Shown here piece by piece: positions 50,152 through 61,922 of a stretch of DNA of 64,000 nucleotides (positions are counted from its first letter, which is position 1; each line of letters starts with the position of its first letter). The stretch is from positions 488,850 through 552,849 of the forward strand of contig CAJJDN010000052.1 of assembly GCA_905182985.1 (NCBI GenBank). Direction: 5' to 3'. The position numbers and the translations under genes are program-made. The DNA comes from Paramecium sonneborni (Eukaryota; Ciliophora; Oligohymenophorea; Peniculida; Parameciidae). Below the pieces are notes generated by a model. That model saw only the letters and a list, made by a program, of their open reading frames with translations. It did not search any database and had not been told where the DNA came from.

Positions 50152-51526
50152 TCATTTTGGTAATAAATGATTTTCAATAATCCCCTTTTCTATTCCTCTT
50201 ATTATCTTATTCATATAATTTATTTAGAGTCTCTTGATTTCTGTTACTCCTGAAGAATATTATAAAGCTTCACAAGGTAATCCATACTACACATTTCCAA
50301 TTCCTTATATATTCTATACATTATTTGAAATATTTCGACATTAATTTAAAATTTGTAAAAGTTAAATATTGCTTTTAATTTCCTTTAATTCCTACAATAA
50401 TATTTATTTTTTCAAACTATTAGTCTAGGCATCAGTTTAATAAATTTTGTTTTCTTCCAATTTAATTGCTTGTTTACATTTAGGACAAAATTGATTTGAA
50501 TTTCCAGATATCCATGTTTTTAAACAACTTTTATGATAAACATGACCACAAGATAATTATTTACCATTTTCTAATTCATTAAGACATATTAAACATGTAG
50601 AATCATGAGATTCTATTTTATCTACATCTTAAATTTTGTCAATCATTCGAACTAGTTTCATTTAATTATAAAATGCTTTTAATTTCTTAAACATAGCTAA
50701 AGCATTTTCAAATGTATCAACAAATAAAATCAATAAAAATCCTTATGTATTCAATACATATTAAAAAAGCATAATTTAAACACATAATTTCAACATTGTT
50801 GATAGTACTTCTAATCCAGAAAAAATAATTTATTTTGAATCAAATTATGAAAATGTTTAAATTTCGAAGAGATTAATAACATACTTTATAAAAGGCAAAG
50901 CTATTCTAATTGGTAAAAGCATAAATTCAAAACCAAATAATACATTTTAAAATTTCTCCTCTGTTCCATAAAAAAAATAGAGACTTATCTAACTAAAATA
51001 TTTAAAATTTGTTACTTTTATATCAATATAAAATAGCATAACAAATGTTAGCAATAATTTTAAATTGTCACTAAAATTTATTTAGGATTCTGCAATTAAA
51101 AACCCAGCTCTTTTTATTGAAATCCAATGAATTATTGATAATGCGATTAACCAAAGCATTAAAACTACAGATAATCTATAGATATCTTACATATAAATTG
51201 CCAGTCTAATGATTAATAAAAGAAGAATAATAAATAAGCAACTTCTAAAATTTTTCTCTTTGTTTTATCAATCACGGACTATTCAATAATAAATTATAAT
51301 TTTATACTATTTTTTCAATTTCCTTTAATTCTCCAAACATTAATTTTAAAAAAATCATTATCAATGTAGAAACGATCATAATGGCAAAATTCACAAGTAT
51401 TGTTCTATTTATCTTGTTTGTGCTTAAATATAAGACTGATGGATAAAATTGCTTATGAACATTGAAAGAATTATAAATTGCTCCTAATGTTATGGCTATG
51501 CTGAAAAAACAATAAAACTTTAACAT
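50152..51526 (-). CDS. ERAD E3 ubiquitin ligase HRD1/synoviolin
   Basis: Multi-pass ER membrane protein with a cytosolic RING-H2 domain. Start MLKFYCFFSIAITLGAIYNS; the early luminal signature KQFYPSVLYLS and FLKLMFGELKEIE align well with HRD1, where the family reads HQFYPTVVYL and KVFFGQLRAAE. A 29-nt intron follows at the end of that second segment. More membrane helices, then KMVDKIQDVDKIESHDSTC leads into the RING: CLICLNELENGKQLSCGHVY, HKSC and CPKC. The tail after the RING is short. Retrotranslocates and ubiquitinates misfolded ER proteins. The start is chosen by family alignment; an upstream extension lacks ATG. Confidence 0.9.
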
Positions 51527-51616
51527 TTTTAATATATTTTTTAATAGATGATATAAAACATCATAGATATTTAATATCAAACATAGAATATTCTAATATT
51601 TAATATTGATGATTAA

Positions 51617-52022
51617 TCACAAAAAACCTGTGTATTTTTCCATAATTAAATATCTATTTGTGGAATATATATACAAATATGTGTAGTATTTATGAAAAAT
51701 AAAATTCTAAAAAAAAAAGGAAAACTGCTTTATTCTAACCATCAAATCCACATGAAAAAATAGAGTTTATAGTAATGCTTCTTTAAAATAAAGATATTTA
51801 TTCAAACAATCCTTTTAATTTAATATACATACCTTAGCCTCAGAACTAAAATATTGTACAATTGAAGGAATCTTATTCAATGAATATATCATTAAGTATT
51901 GATTGGTTGCTTATATGAACGTTGAACTGACACACATATTTAAAGCTCCATAAAATGAACTAGAACAATAGAAAGAATAGTCATGATCTTAAATAATAAT
52001 AAAAAAATTATATACTGGGCAT
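51617..52022 (-). CDS. Small hypothetical protein
   Basis: 118 residues if introns of 28 nt and 21 nt are removed. Starts MPNHDYSFYCSSSFYGALNM, then CVSSTFIQATNQYLMIYSLN and IPSIVQYFSSEAK. The second half is hydrophobic and less certain (ALLQTLFFHVDLMVRIKQ). The first intron joins ATG CCC A to ATCATGAC and gives a clean start. Two or three Cys in the N-terminal half. No family recognised. It lies 90 bp upstream of HRD1 on the same strand. Confidence 0.5.
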
Positions 52023-52684
52023 CTTGTGATTGAATTTATTTATGAAATTTTGAATTGTCAATAAAATTCAAGCTTAAAAATGAATTATAATAGCTTATTA
52101 TTTTTTTTAAACAAAGCATTTTCGTTTTTTATTATAAGCTAAGATATCATTAGTTGTGTTATCCCATTTATTATGAAAATTTAAATTATTAAAATATTGA
52201 TAGGTAGCAAATGATTAATTTATCATAGAAATATTTTTTAAATATGAAATTTAAGTTGATATTAATATAAAGTTCCTTTAAATAAAAGTGAATTTACTTA
52301 TATTAAAGATGTATATTTCTGTAAAAATAAAAAATTTCAGAAATTATTCTAAGAATTAAACAATGCGCACACCTATTTTTACGGAAGTTCTTAATTAGAA
52401 CTAATTTTTTATCTTTTTCTTTTTAAAAATTATTTGTTCAATGTATTTTCAAAAATTATTTAATTAGTTTAATAACATTACAATTAGAATATTAAGATTA
52501 TTTTTAGTAAATTTAATTTTGAAAATTGTATAAATTTTTTCTAGAAATAATGAAAAGTATATTTTGAATTGCAACAGACCTAAAATAATTTAATTTGAAG
52601 AAACATTAGAAACTAGATAATATTTATTTGATATTTATATAAAATACACAGAAATAAAAATTATTAATAATTTTAAGCAAAACC
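52023..52684. other. Intergenic spacer
   Basis: About 660 bp. A plus-strand frame from ATG near 52363 stays open into the SF-assemblin start in another frame, but its sequence is low-complexity and overlaps a certain gene, so it is taken as chance. Confidence 0.45.
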
Positions 52685-53539
52685 ATGTCAGAAAATATCT
52701 AAAACAGAGTTTCATCAATTTTTGAAAAGCTTAACAACATTTCAACAAGTGTTCAAGACGAGTATATATAGTTTTATTATATTTCCTAGGAAAAATAATC
52801 GATTCCATACTATAAGCTAATTAATAATGGCATTTGAAGCTTAATTATAACATTAATCTGACTAAAAGGAAGAAAAATTTGCTTATATTGCCTAGAAAGT
52901 TAGATAATTAACTGAATTTTTAGAATAAGAATAAGAAGAGTAAAAATATTTAATAATTCTTTAGTCGTGAGAGATAAGAAAGTGAAACCTTTAAATTAAT
53001 AACAGATCTTGAAAGACATGCTAGAAGATTGATTGAACAAAATTCTAAAGACAGAGTTGAATAAGAAAAAAAGATAGTTTATACTATAGGATAATAAATA
53101 GAAAGCTTATAATAGGAAGTTGTAAAAGAAGGATTGGTATATTATTTAAATAATGTTTTAGGCTCAATCTACATCTCATGAATATATTGATTCATATTTG
53201 AATGAAGATTTACCAAAAATAGCTGATGAATTATAAAATGAGATAACAGAAAGAAAAGACGTTGAAGAAAAAATATATCATTAATTTGTCGAATAATTAA
53301 ATGATTTAAGAGAATTATTTGATAGGTAATATAAGTTATTATTATAAATTAGAGAAAAGAAAGAAAGAGAAGCCAAAGAAGAGGAAATTGTAGAAAGTTT
53401 AAGAGAAATATCAGGAAGAATTTAAGAATAGCTTAAAAAAACTAGAACTGAAAGAGAGAAAACTGAAGAAACTCTAGTCTAATTAGTAGAAAAAGTTATT
53501 GAAAAACTCAAGAGAGAAATGTTAGAAATGAACTTATGA
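52685..53539 (+). CDS. SF-assemblin
   Basis: Filament protein of striated microtubule-associated fibres attached to basal bodies (kinetodesmal fibres in ciliates). 258 residues after removing introns of 28 nt (52762-52789), 25 nt (52940-52964) and 25 nt (53137-53161). Non-helical head MSENIQNRVSSIFEKLNNIS, then a continuous coiled-coil rod: ISQLIMAFEAQLQHQSDQKE, LITDLERHARRLIEQNSKDR, SYLNEDLPKIADELQNEITE, and the end LVEKVIEKLKREMLEMNL. Head wording and total length match the SFA / beta-giardin family. All three introns have GTA...TAG ends. Confidence 0.88.
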
Positions 53540-54044
53540 TATTGGCATCACATATTATTATTTTAAATTATTTATTATTATTAAATTATCCCCTAGAATT
53601 GTCTGTTCTTATTTCATTCATGTGAAGATTAGATGTGAGATTAAATAAATAAATTTTAGACAATTATTTTCATTTTTATTAGACTTTTTGGATTATTAAT
53701 TTTTTTATAGTTTATTAAGCTATTTAAGGATCATGATTAATTGTGATAATTTAATTTTAATTGAAACAAAATCTATTTTACTTGAAATCAAATTTTTAAT
53801 TATGAATTGTAAAATCTTTTTTTAATTATAAAAGATATATTCTCTGCTAGAAATTAGATAACAACCGTTACTCTAGTTTAATAACTATAAGGAATTTCAT
53901 AATGTATTATCTATAAATTATAATCCATAATACATTATTATAAAGTAAAATTATCATTTTTAGTTAATCTATAGGGATTATATCTTAAAATAATATTTAA
54001 CTATTTTTTTTTATGTATTTTCAATTTTTATTTTATTAAAATTT
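53540..54044. other. Intergenic, nothing seen
   Basis: Convergent spacer of about 500 bp between SF-assemblin and a small minus-strand gene. No credible frame or structure found. Confidence 0.5.
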
Positions 54045-54384
54045 TCAATATGTTCTTAAATATTTTAATATTTATAGATATTAATGGAGAATGATGAATT
54101 TCAAATAATTGTAATTTTATTTTAATAATTCTTTTACTAGTACTAAGCAAATTTTTATTAGGTATTTAAAAAAAGTGTTTTGAGCCTATTGGCAGATCAA
54201 TGGCTTGTTATCTTTGTCTTTGTATATTGGGATAATTAGATAAATTGAGAAGTTGTGTAAAGTAGCAAATAATTAAGTTATTTATTTTATTTAGTTTATA
54301 AAATTATTATCCTCAAATGATTCTATCTAATCTTCAATAGCATCATCTAGTAGCAATAATTTTAGAATTAGAATAATTACTCAT
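54045..54384 (-). CDS. Small hypothetical protein with a start-proximal intron
   Basis: 101 residues. The start codon plus one base (ATG A) is followed at once by a 34-nt intron (54347-54380, GTA...TAG), after which the frame reads NDAIEDQIESFEDNNFINQI, then LFATLHNFSIYLIIPIYKDK and a basic, helical end finishing LKYLRTY. The acidic N-terminus looks genuinely coding. No family recognised. Without the intron the ATG frame stops after 13 codons. Confidence 0.5.
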
Positions 54385-54443
54385 TTACTCACAATAATAA
54401 TTTATTTTATTATTAATTTACAAAGAATAAAAAATAAAATGAA

Positions 54444-54845
54444 TCAGTTATTCCATCTCTTAAAAACACTCATATTTAATGAAGTTGAAAACTCAATAAG
54501 ATCATGATCACTCAATTATAATTATTAGAATTACAAACCCTATGCTATTGCCATTATAAATTATGACTTGGTGTTTTTAGAATAATAAGTAACCTGATTT
54601 GCTTCTCTGCATCTGAATCGAGCATCTTGAAGAAAAAATCCTTTACAAGTCTTTAAGTGATTTTTACAGATTATATCACCATATTGAGTAATGAAAGCAG
54701 GGTTCTTGCAACTATGATACCACTTTTTAATCGATATTGCTCTACATTGACACTCAGAAGGACAACTGCAAACTAAAGGTATAATTAATCCCTTATGAAG
54801 TCCTCCAGGTGGAGGAAAGCAATTATTGTCTTAATGTTAATACAT
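54444..54845 (-). CDS. Small Cys-rich protein
   Basis: 133 residues, no intron. Starts MYQHQDNNCFPPPGGLHKGL. Nine Cys lie in the first 80 residues, at 9, 26, 28, 32, 34, 46, 60, 67 and 79, with His at 17, 44 and 63, in LVCSCPSECQCRAISIKKWY and IICKNHLKTCKGFFLQDARF. The spacing suggests two metal sites or several disulphides. No signal peptide, so zinc binding is more likely. The C-terminal third is Gln-rich and helical. Not a finger class I can name. Local GC is raised compared with the flanks, supporting a real gene. Confidence 0.65.
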
Positions 54846-55805
54846 AATAATAAATAGTGATGATCCAGTTTAATCAGCTTTTAATACATTAATTCTATCA
54901 GATTTAATTCTATTTAATATAATTTTTTGAAAACTTCAATGTTTAAATTAAATATTACAATTTTAGTTATTTTTATATTATTAGCATAAGGAATAATAAA
55001 GTTGAATATTATTTGATAAATCCATTCATTTACCAAACATTCTTGCATCCATTAGCCCTGCTTCATTTTCTTAATTTTAGCGTTGATCATTCTAAATTAC
55101 TAATTTAGATGTAATATTAATACTATAGTCAAACTTTTTATAATATATCATCAAAAACTTTAATTAAAATTATTTATATCCTATTTAATTATATTTATAA
55201 TATTTATAATGATTAAAAATTTCAATAAAAAAAAATTCTATTTGATTAATAAAATAAATTAACATAGCATAAATGTTTTAGGATCAACAAAATATTAAAC
55301 AAAATACCTCAATTAAGTTACTTTATATAATCGCATGCATAAACTTCACTAGCATTTTTCTATTGGCAATAAGTTCTAACATCATATCACATCTTATTTT
55401 GTGTTTTCGTGCATTCCAAATTACTATTTGAGTATATTCAGATATTTCATTTACTTTTCATAATTTCGATATGAGATATATAATTTGCATAATTTAGAAA
55501 AAATAATTTAATGTTGATTAAATATTATTATATTTTAATAAAATTTTAGATCAACTTATCATATTGCTCTCATATTTTGAAAGAGAATAAGTTTAAATTC
55601 GTAGTGATAGAGATCTATTCTCATTTATTTATAAGTTGTGCAAAATAAAAGAATATCAAATAGAATTATTTATTAGGGATTAGAAAAATCAATAAATAGA
55701 GCTAAAATTTAACAATAGAAATATTAATAATTTATTATTAGAATATACTGTAAATATTAACGATTAAGTGAATAATTAATATAATATTAAATATTTTGCT
55801 TGCAA
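54846..55805. other. Long spacer with possible gene remnants
   Basis: About 960 bp between divergent genes. Near 55090 a minus-strand ATG opens MINAKIKKMKQGQWMQECLV but the frame runs into the Cys-rich gene out of phase. At about 55320-55500 a minus-strand stretch with a good 31-nt intron gives NLECTKTQNKM, an in-frame TGA, then DVRTYCQQKNASEVYACDYI, resembling a paired-Cys protein. No complete gene can be built. Confidence 0.35.
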
Positions 55806-56552
55806 ATGTTAAAGTCAGTTATTTCTAATAAGGAGAACTAATTTCATCGTATTCATTAGTAAAGAGCTGCTAGAAAAATAGTATAGAATTGAAATTATTT
55901 CCAGATTAACAAAATTGGAAAATCAACTCTTAATCAGTCACCAATACGAAAACAAGTTGAAAATACAGCTTAATAAAATTTAGAAGCTTTAAGTTCCTAT
56001 TAAACTTTATGCGATAATTAATAAAGAATTGATTTATGTAAGAATTAGGTTATCAAAGTAAATCAACCGAAAAATAAAATAGATTTTACTCAATAAGAGA
56101 TAGTTGGTTGGGCTGATGATAATAAAACTTTTGAAAAACAATAGAAATTAACAACTGAACATAGCGTTCAAACAAGTATTAATTAAGAAAAAAAAGCGAG
56201 AAAATCCTATTCTCAATAAACATAAAGAATCAAGACAATTCCAAGAATGATAGAAATACGATAAAAAACTTCAAAAACACCTCTAAGAACTACAAAAATT
56301 ACTAGTCCTTTTATTGAATATCCAAATATGCAAAAGTTTAAATTATTCTTTGATAAAAATATAAAACAACAAAGAATTCCTCAATTAATTATATGTGATC
56401 GATCTATGAATGCTATTGATGGATTGAATAGTATTAGTTTTAATAATGTAACCAAAAAGCAAATTTAGCAGCATCGAAGAAATCAAACTTTGTGTGTTGG
56501 GAATAAAATGAATAAAATAGACATTATTAAAGACATTACTCATTATTTATGA
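55806..56552 (+). CDS. Basic hypothetical protein
   Basis: 240 residues after removing a 24-nt intron (55881-55904) that keeps phase but contains a TGA. Starts MLKSVISNKENQFHRIHQQR. Low-complexity basic middle (KKARKSYSQQTQRIKTIPRM) and a better folded C-terminal part with SPFIEYPNMQKFKLFFDKNI and PQLIICDRSMNAIDGLNSI. High Gln, Asn, Lys and Arg; no membrane segment. It may be a nuclear or cytoskeleton-binding protein; no family recognised. A second plus-strand gene follows 126 bp later. Confidence 0.6.
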
Positions 56553-56678
56553 TATTGTATTGATAATTATATATACTTTTACATATTATAATTTTATTTT
56601 ACATTTTTTATAAAAGCTGTAAACAAGATGCTATTTGATACAAATTAATTAATTAATAATTATTATTATTAATTTTTG

Positions 56679-57446
56679 ATGTCGTAAACAATTAGAAATT
56701 CAGATGAATGCTAACTTACTTAGGAACTAGTCGAAAATGTATGATAAAATTTAAATTAAGATAATTAACTATTACTACAAAATTAATCTTTAAGATTAAA
56801 AAAAAGAAATTGAAGTTTAATATTATAAAGTAGAGGAAGCAATTGTTTTTTTTAAAATCATATGTCATTATATGGATTAATTGACTATTGAACATGAAGA
56901 ATTATTAAATTAATATTAAAATTTAGAATAACAATTGATTTAAAAAGAAGCTGAAACAAGACGACATATTTAAATTGAATAATAATTAAAACTTTATGCT
57001 GAAAGTTTATTAGAGAATTCTGAAGAATTTTAAAAATAAATAGATAATTTAAATAACTAAATTATAGTACATATATTAAATATAAGACAATCTCTAAAGA
57101 AAATGTTAGTCTAAAATAATAAATAAGAGCAAGTAGAAATGAGAGAGTATTAACTGATACTAGTTAAGAAAGATTAAATTCTTTAATTTCGTAATAGAAA
57201 TCATTACTAAATGAGATTCCATTGAAAAATCTCAAAAAAAGATCATTAGAATCATAAAAGTAAAAAATATATTAATATTTCAGATTTAGAATTTCATAAA
57301 CATAAAATAATGATAGAATATAAATGATTTGTAATATATACTAAAAAAAGCCATCATTACAAGTTAAGCAAAGATCAAATACTATACATGTAACAGAATT
57401 TCCAACAAAAGTATAAAAAATATAAAAATAAAGAACAAATATATGA
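56679..57446 (+). CDS. Coiled-coil hypothetical protein
   Basis: About 241 residues after removing introns of 22 nt (GTATGAT...TTAAG) and 20 nt. Starts MSQTIRNSDECQLTQELVEN. The middle is coiled coil: QLTIEHEELLNQYQNLEQQL, EAETRRHIQIEQQLKLYAES. A Ser/Arg-containing C-terminus (RASRNERVLTDTSQERL; NDRIQMICNIYQKKPSLQ) ends with TIHVTEFPTKVQKIQKQRTN. A further 24-nt in-phase intron near 57260 is possible. Function unknown; same strand as the gene in front, convergent with the MORN gene. Confidence 0.6.
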
Positions 57447-57563
57447 TAAAGCTATAATGTTTCTTGTAATTATATGAAATATAAAATATAGAATTAAAAT
57501 TTTGATATTCAGTTAATTGAAAATAAAATCAGTAATTTTTAATATGTTTAACTTTATAATAAA

Positions 57564-58703
57564 TCAAATCCATTTGAGTCTTTTACCATTCATCCATTCT
57601 CCTTTCAATTTTTATCCAGTCGAACTGGTATAATCTCCAATACCATGCATTTTCCCATTTAGCCACTGACCTGAGTAGCATCGAGAATCAGCTAATAAAT
57701 AAAAAAATAAAGATACGCCATGTAATAGTACCGAATCCATGTTTTTTATCATTAAAGTAAGATCCTTCATAACGAGTTCCATCTTACCATATCATAATGC
57801 CTTATCCATTCATTTTACTAGCTTCCCATTAACCAATATATACTTTAGTATTTACCCAAGTGTATTTACTATAGACAATATATTAATATAAGTTTACCCC
57901 TTCCCTGAAAATTCATTATTTTAAAATTATCCTTCATATTAAGAGCCATCAGGAAATTTAAAAAGGCCTTCTCCGAATTTTTTACCATTTTTAAATTATC
58001 CTTTAAAAATTGAAGAATCTTTAAAATATTCCTCTCCATATCCATTCTATTAATCATATTACCAATTTCCTTTATATTTGGTTCCATCATAATGATAATA
58101 TTCTCCATATCCATGAACTAAAATTTAGTAAACTTATTACGTTAATCATCTAACCAATCCCCGATATAATAATCTCCATCTGGATATATCATTCTACCTT
58201 TTCCATTAGATTTTCCTTTAACAAAATAGCCTTCATAAATTGCTCCATTCTTCATAATCTAAGCAGCTAAATTTATTAGTTATTATTACCTTTTCCTTCT
58301 TTTAATCCTTCAATCCAGGTACCTTGATATAAGGATCCAGTTTTAAGTTCATATACTCCAAAAAAGTATCCTTCTCTATCTTCTAATTCTAAAGGTGGTA
58401 ATATGTTCAATAATTCCTATAATGTTCAAAATTCTTTTTTACTTTAACTTTTTCTGAATTACTTTCAAATAACTTTGATGTTTCCCATGCCTCAGTCTTT
58501 TTAGGTCTATGTAATTCCAACTCTTGAGAATCTTCCATTTACTTTGTTTTTGCTTAAGAAAAAGCTTTGTCCACTTCTAAAGAATGCGTCGCCTAATTTA
58601 TATTAACTTATTCTTCTATAATCATTATTGGTTTCTGAAATAAATTTATTGTAGGAACCTCACTTGTGATAGGAATTTATTCTTAACATGAACATTACCC
58701 CAT
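57564..58703 (-). CDS. MORN-repeat protein with lipid-anchor N-terminus
   Basis: Starts MGQCSCQEQIPITSEVPTIN: Gly2 with Cys4 and Cys6 is a classic N-myristoylation plus palmitoylation site, so membrane attachment is likely. About 100 disordered residues follow, then at least eight MORN units with the Y-x-G-x-(W/F) pattern, such as GSLYQGTWIEGLKEGKG, GAIYEGYFVKGKSNGKGRMI, TKYKGNWQYDQQNGYGEE and GTRYEGSYFNDKKHGFGT, ending LKGEWMNGKRLKWI. Introns of 26, 23, 23 and about 29 nt are needed, plus one near 57690. MORN arrays bind lipids and act as membrane or cytoskeleton scaffolds. Divergent to RMC1, 104 bp apart. Confidence 0.82.
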
Positions 58704-58807
58704 TTATGATTAAATAATTTCTCTAATTATGGAACTATTCAATTAAAAAATAATCAACAAACTATTATAATTTGCTTTTCTTATATTTTTATTTCGCATT
58801 ATTTTGA

Positions 58808-61272
58808 ATGTCATTAGCATAATTCATAAAATACAATCAAATAGCATTTCTAAATCAATTTTGGAATACTCTTACACCTGAATCACAAGTAATAAATCCT
58901 ATTTAATCTACTTAGTTATTTTATGATAGAGGAAATGAAATATTTATATTTAGAGATTTAAATCAAATATTTGTAATCTACAAAAATTAACTAAATCAAA
59001 TTGTACGAATTAAAATACCATATAATGGATTGATATATAGTATGAATATACAAATAGATTTCTCATACGTTGCCTATTAAACATCTGAAAATTAATTAGT
59101 AAAATGTTCTCTTGTAATTCTTAGTCCTTATTTTCTATCCGAGCAAATAAACAATTCTTTTACACTGTATAATCGGAAAAGAATTCATAAATAATATAAT
59201 TTGAATGGGCAAAAGGTTCTTTAGGAATATTTGACTTATTGGTTATTGAAAATTATGGAATACATCTTCTTAAAATTGATGATTAAGTGAGAAAAGTAAA
59301 ATTTTTTTAATAAAAAATTTCAAACTGTTGGTATGAACCAAAAAATGAAGTATTAGCAACTTGTAGTACTTCAAATAATGGTTTAATATCTACTTACTTT
59401 TTTTCAGAAAAGAAAAAAGATTTCAAATACAAAGGACCTGAATTTTTTTTAGATGATTTTGAACCTAAAGATGGTATCTCAACATTTGCTTCACTATTCA
59501 AATCAAAAAAATCAGATGTTCAATAATTTATTGCACCTACTGATAAAAAAAACAAAGATTTATGTTAAGATGAATTGATATCTGATTCTATTTATAGAGT
59601 CTATTTAATTCATATATATGGTAAATCTCTTTTAGCATATTCCAATACATTCAGTGGTAAATTAATATTCTATTCACTTAAATTTGAAAAAATTAATAAG
59701 TAAAAATATTTACTTAATTTTCCATCTGACATTACTGTAAACTATTTTTATTTCATGTTAGATTAATCTATCAGTTGTTGATAATCTTATTGTCTTATCT
59801 GCCATTAATGAAAAAATCTCAATTGTTTTTGATGTTAAAAAATAAAGATCAGAATCTTCATTAGGTCCTGCCTAATCTATCTTAAAATACTAAGAAATTT
59901 CAACTTTTAATGTTAAAGAAGTTGAAAACTAATAAGTCGATAATAAAAATCAAACTATTAAAGAAACTTAATCAATCGATTCAATTAAGAAATATTCAAA
60001 CAAAAATTTAGATGATTTACAAAATGACTAAAATCAATAAACTTTCAAAAAAGAAAAGTTAAAAGAATTTGATGAAAAGTTAGATTAAAACATAACACAA
60101 GATCAAGAAGGATTAAATTAAGATATCATTCAATAAAATACAGATCAAACAGAATAATAAAATCAATCTAAAGAATTTCAATAATTTAGAAAGCCTTTTT
60201 TTACTTCTGATGTTTAGACTTTAATCTAAGAAATAAGATAAACTGATGATTATTATTAAAAGTTCTTAGTAAAAATGAAATGGTCAACTTTTTCATAAGA
60301 ATATTTTTCTACTTAAGATGAATAAAGCTAAATATGTAATTTTTTATTTTAATCTTTAGATGAATAAAGTTGTAATTATTAGGAAGATGATTTAATCATT
60401 AATTATAAAGAAAAATAAATTTATTAATTTAATTTGAATTTGAAACATTTACCAAACATTTTTGATGATGAAACAGAGGCATTTTGTGGATTAATAAGAA
60501 GAAATAACTGTAAAAATACAGTTTTTGAATTCTTAATTTATTTAGCATTAAATAATAAAGCAATTTCAATCTTTTCCATTGTTTTTAAACATATTTTTGA
60601 AATTCTATTGAGATCCTATTAAGAAAAAAATAGAGTTGAAAAACTATTAAATGGATACACTGTATTATATCCAATAGATATCAAAGTTAACTTTTTTGAA
60701 ACCTTATATGAGGATGATAATATGAATAAATTATTTTTAATAGAAATTCTGATAGAATTTATTAGATAATTTTCTGAGATGTTTAAGGATTATAAAATTC
60801 CTATAATCGAAATCTAAAATTTATTAGTCAAATTATTGATTAAAACTCATAGATATACTCATTTACATTTCCTAATTTAATATTAGGTTTTATCTGATAA
60901 TTTAGATCTTGCAAAATTATTAATTGATATTAGTAGCAAAGAATCTCTTGCTTCTAGAAATCTTTAAAATAAATTTTCATCTTATGAACAAGCTTTTTAA
61001 TTGGGAATAGATATGCTTTATAGGTTATCAAAATATGAAGAACTTTTAGAATATTTGTTAAAATTTGGAAAAGTAAATGCATAAAGTTATTAAAGTTTCA
61101 TGATGCAACCTTTTTACTTAAAAAGATACCAAATTTAAGAATGAGATTACCTCCTATTTAAGAAGGCATTAAAAATTCTGATTGTTAAAGAGAAGATTTA
61201 TTAGCTTTCTTAGAGGATGCATATAAAAAATAAAAAACTTATTTTAGTTTTGCAGAAGTGTAAACTTTATGA
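58808..61272 (+). CDS. RMC1 (C18orf8/Mic1-domain) regulator of MON1-CCZ1
   Basis: 796 residues after removing introns of 26 nt (59099-59124), 25 nt (59737-59761) and 23 nt (61073-61095); the total is then an exact codon multiple. The N-terminal WD40-like half reads SIRANKQFFYTVQSEKNSQI and IQFEWAKGSLGIFDLLVIEN, YGIHLLKID. A Gln-rich linker follows. The Mic1 domain closes the protein: HRYTHLHFLIQYQVLSDNLD, LAKLLIDISSKES, FQLGIDMLYRLSKYEELLEY, matching the family pattern QYHVLSDSKPLA then QLSLDMLKRL. RMC1 stabilises the MON1-CCZ1 exchange factor for Rab7 on late endosomes. Confidence 0.78.
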
Positions 61273-61451
61273 TAAAATTATTTAAATTAATTATTAAATT
61301 TATTTAATATAGATTTTTTTATTCAAAGTAATTGTAACCTATAAATTAATTCTTTCAATTAAATTTCTAAAGAATCACTAAATATTAAAGCTTCAAAAGG
61401 TATTAAATGTACAATTCTTTTCAGAGATTAAAATAGCCAAGCTAAATATGG

Positions 61452-61922
61452 ATGATAAAAACAATAAAATAGAAATAATATTATAACAATATAGCAAAAA
61501 TAACAAATACATAAGTACTAAAATAATAAAAATAGGATACTTCTATTACTGTATTTGTGAAATTAGCTTTGGAGTCTGCACTTTAACTAAGTTATTCCGA
61601 AAGAGCAAAAAATACTCTTGTCACTATTTAAGAACTTTCTTATTCATAATAATTAATCTCTACACGTTTAGTAAAATTATTGATGGTTTGTTAAGTTTTG
61701 AAGGAATTAGATAAATAAGTTAAAGTAGAAATCATGCCTTGTTTTAACATACCATCAAATGCTAACTCACAATATTTAGAAGTTAGATTCTAAAAATTCT
61801 ATAAGAATTATAAAAAAAATTACTTTATCTATAAATTAGCATAGATTTTCTTTACTAATGGAGAGAAACAATTATATAAAGTCATCATCTACCAAAAATT
61901 AATCAAATCTCATTGTATCTGA
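61452..61922 (+). CDS. Hypothetical protein overlapping the next gene's 3' end
   Basis: 156 codons from MIKTIKQKQYYNNIAKITNT. The core DTSITVFVKLALESALQLSY, SERAKNTLVTIQELSYSQQL and LVKLLMVCQVLKELDKQVKV reads as amphipathic helices; then EIMPCFNIPSNANSQYLEVR and a basic, aromatic end. A 21-nt stretch GTACTAA...AAATAG just before DTSITV is in phase and could be an intron. No family recognised. Its last 156 bp are antisense to the C-terminus of the PAS-type gene, so one of the two ends may be wrong. Confidence 0.5.

Noticed and set aside
51526..51580. Longer N-terminus for HRD1 reaching 51580
   Set aside because: The extension has no ATG at its head, and family alignment starts at the internal Met at 51526.
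52363..52760. Plus-strand frame starting MRTPIFTEVLNQNQ, open into the SF-assemblin gene
   Set aside because: Low-complexity sequence that overlaps the certain SF-assemblin start in another frame; length expected by chance in a one-stop code.
54176..54260. GC-richer patch considered as a tRNA or snRNA gene
   Set aside because: No cloverleaf, no T-loop consensus and no snRNA signature; the minus strand instead encodes the small protein at 54045-54384.
54900..55090. Minus-strand frame MINAKIKKMKQGQWMQECL as a 5' exon of the Cys-rich gene
   Set aside because: No intron with proper ends joins it in phase to the Cys-rich frame, which has its own good ATG at 54845.
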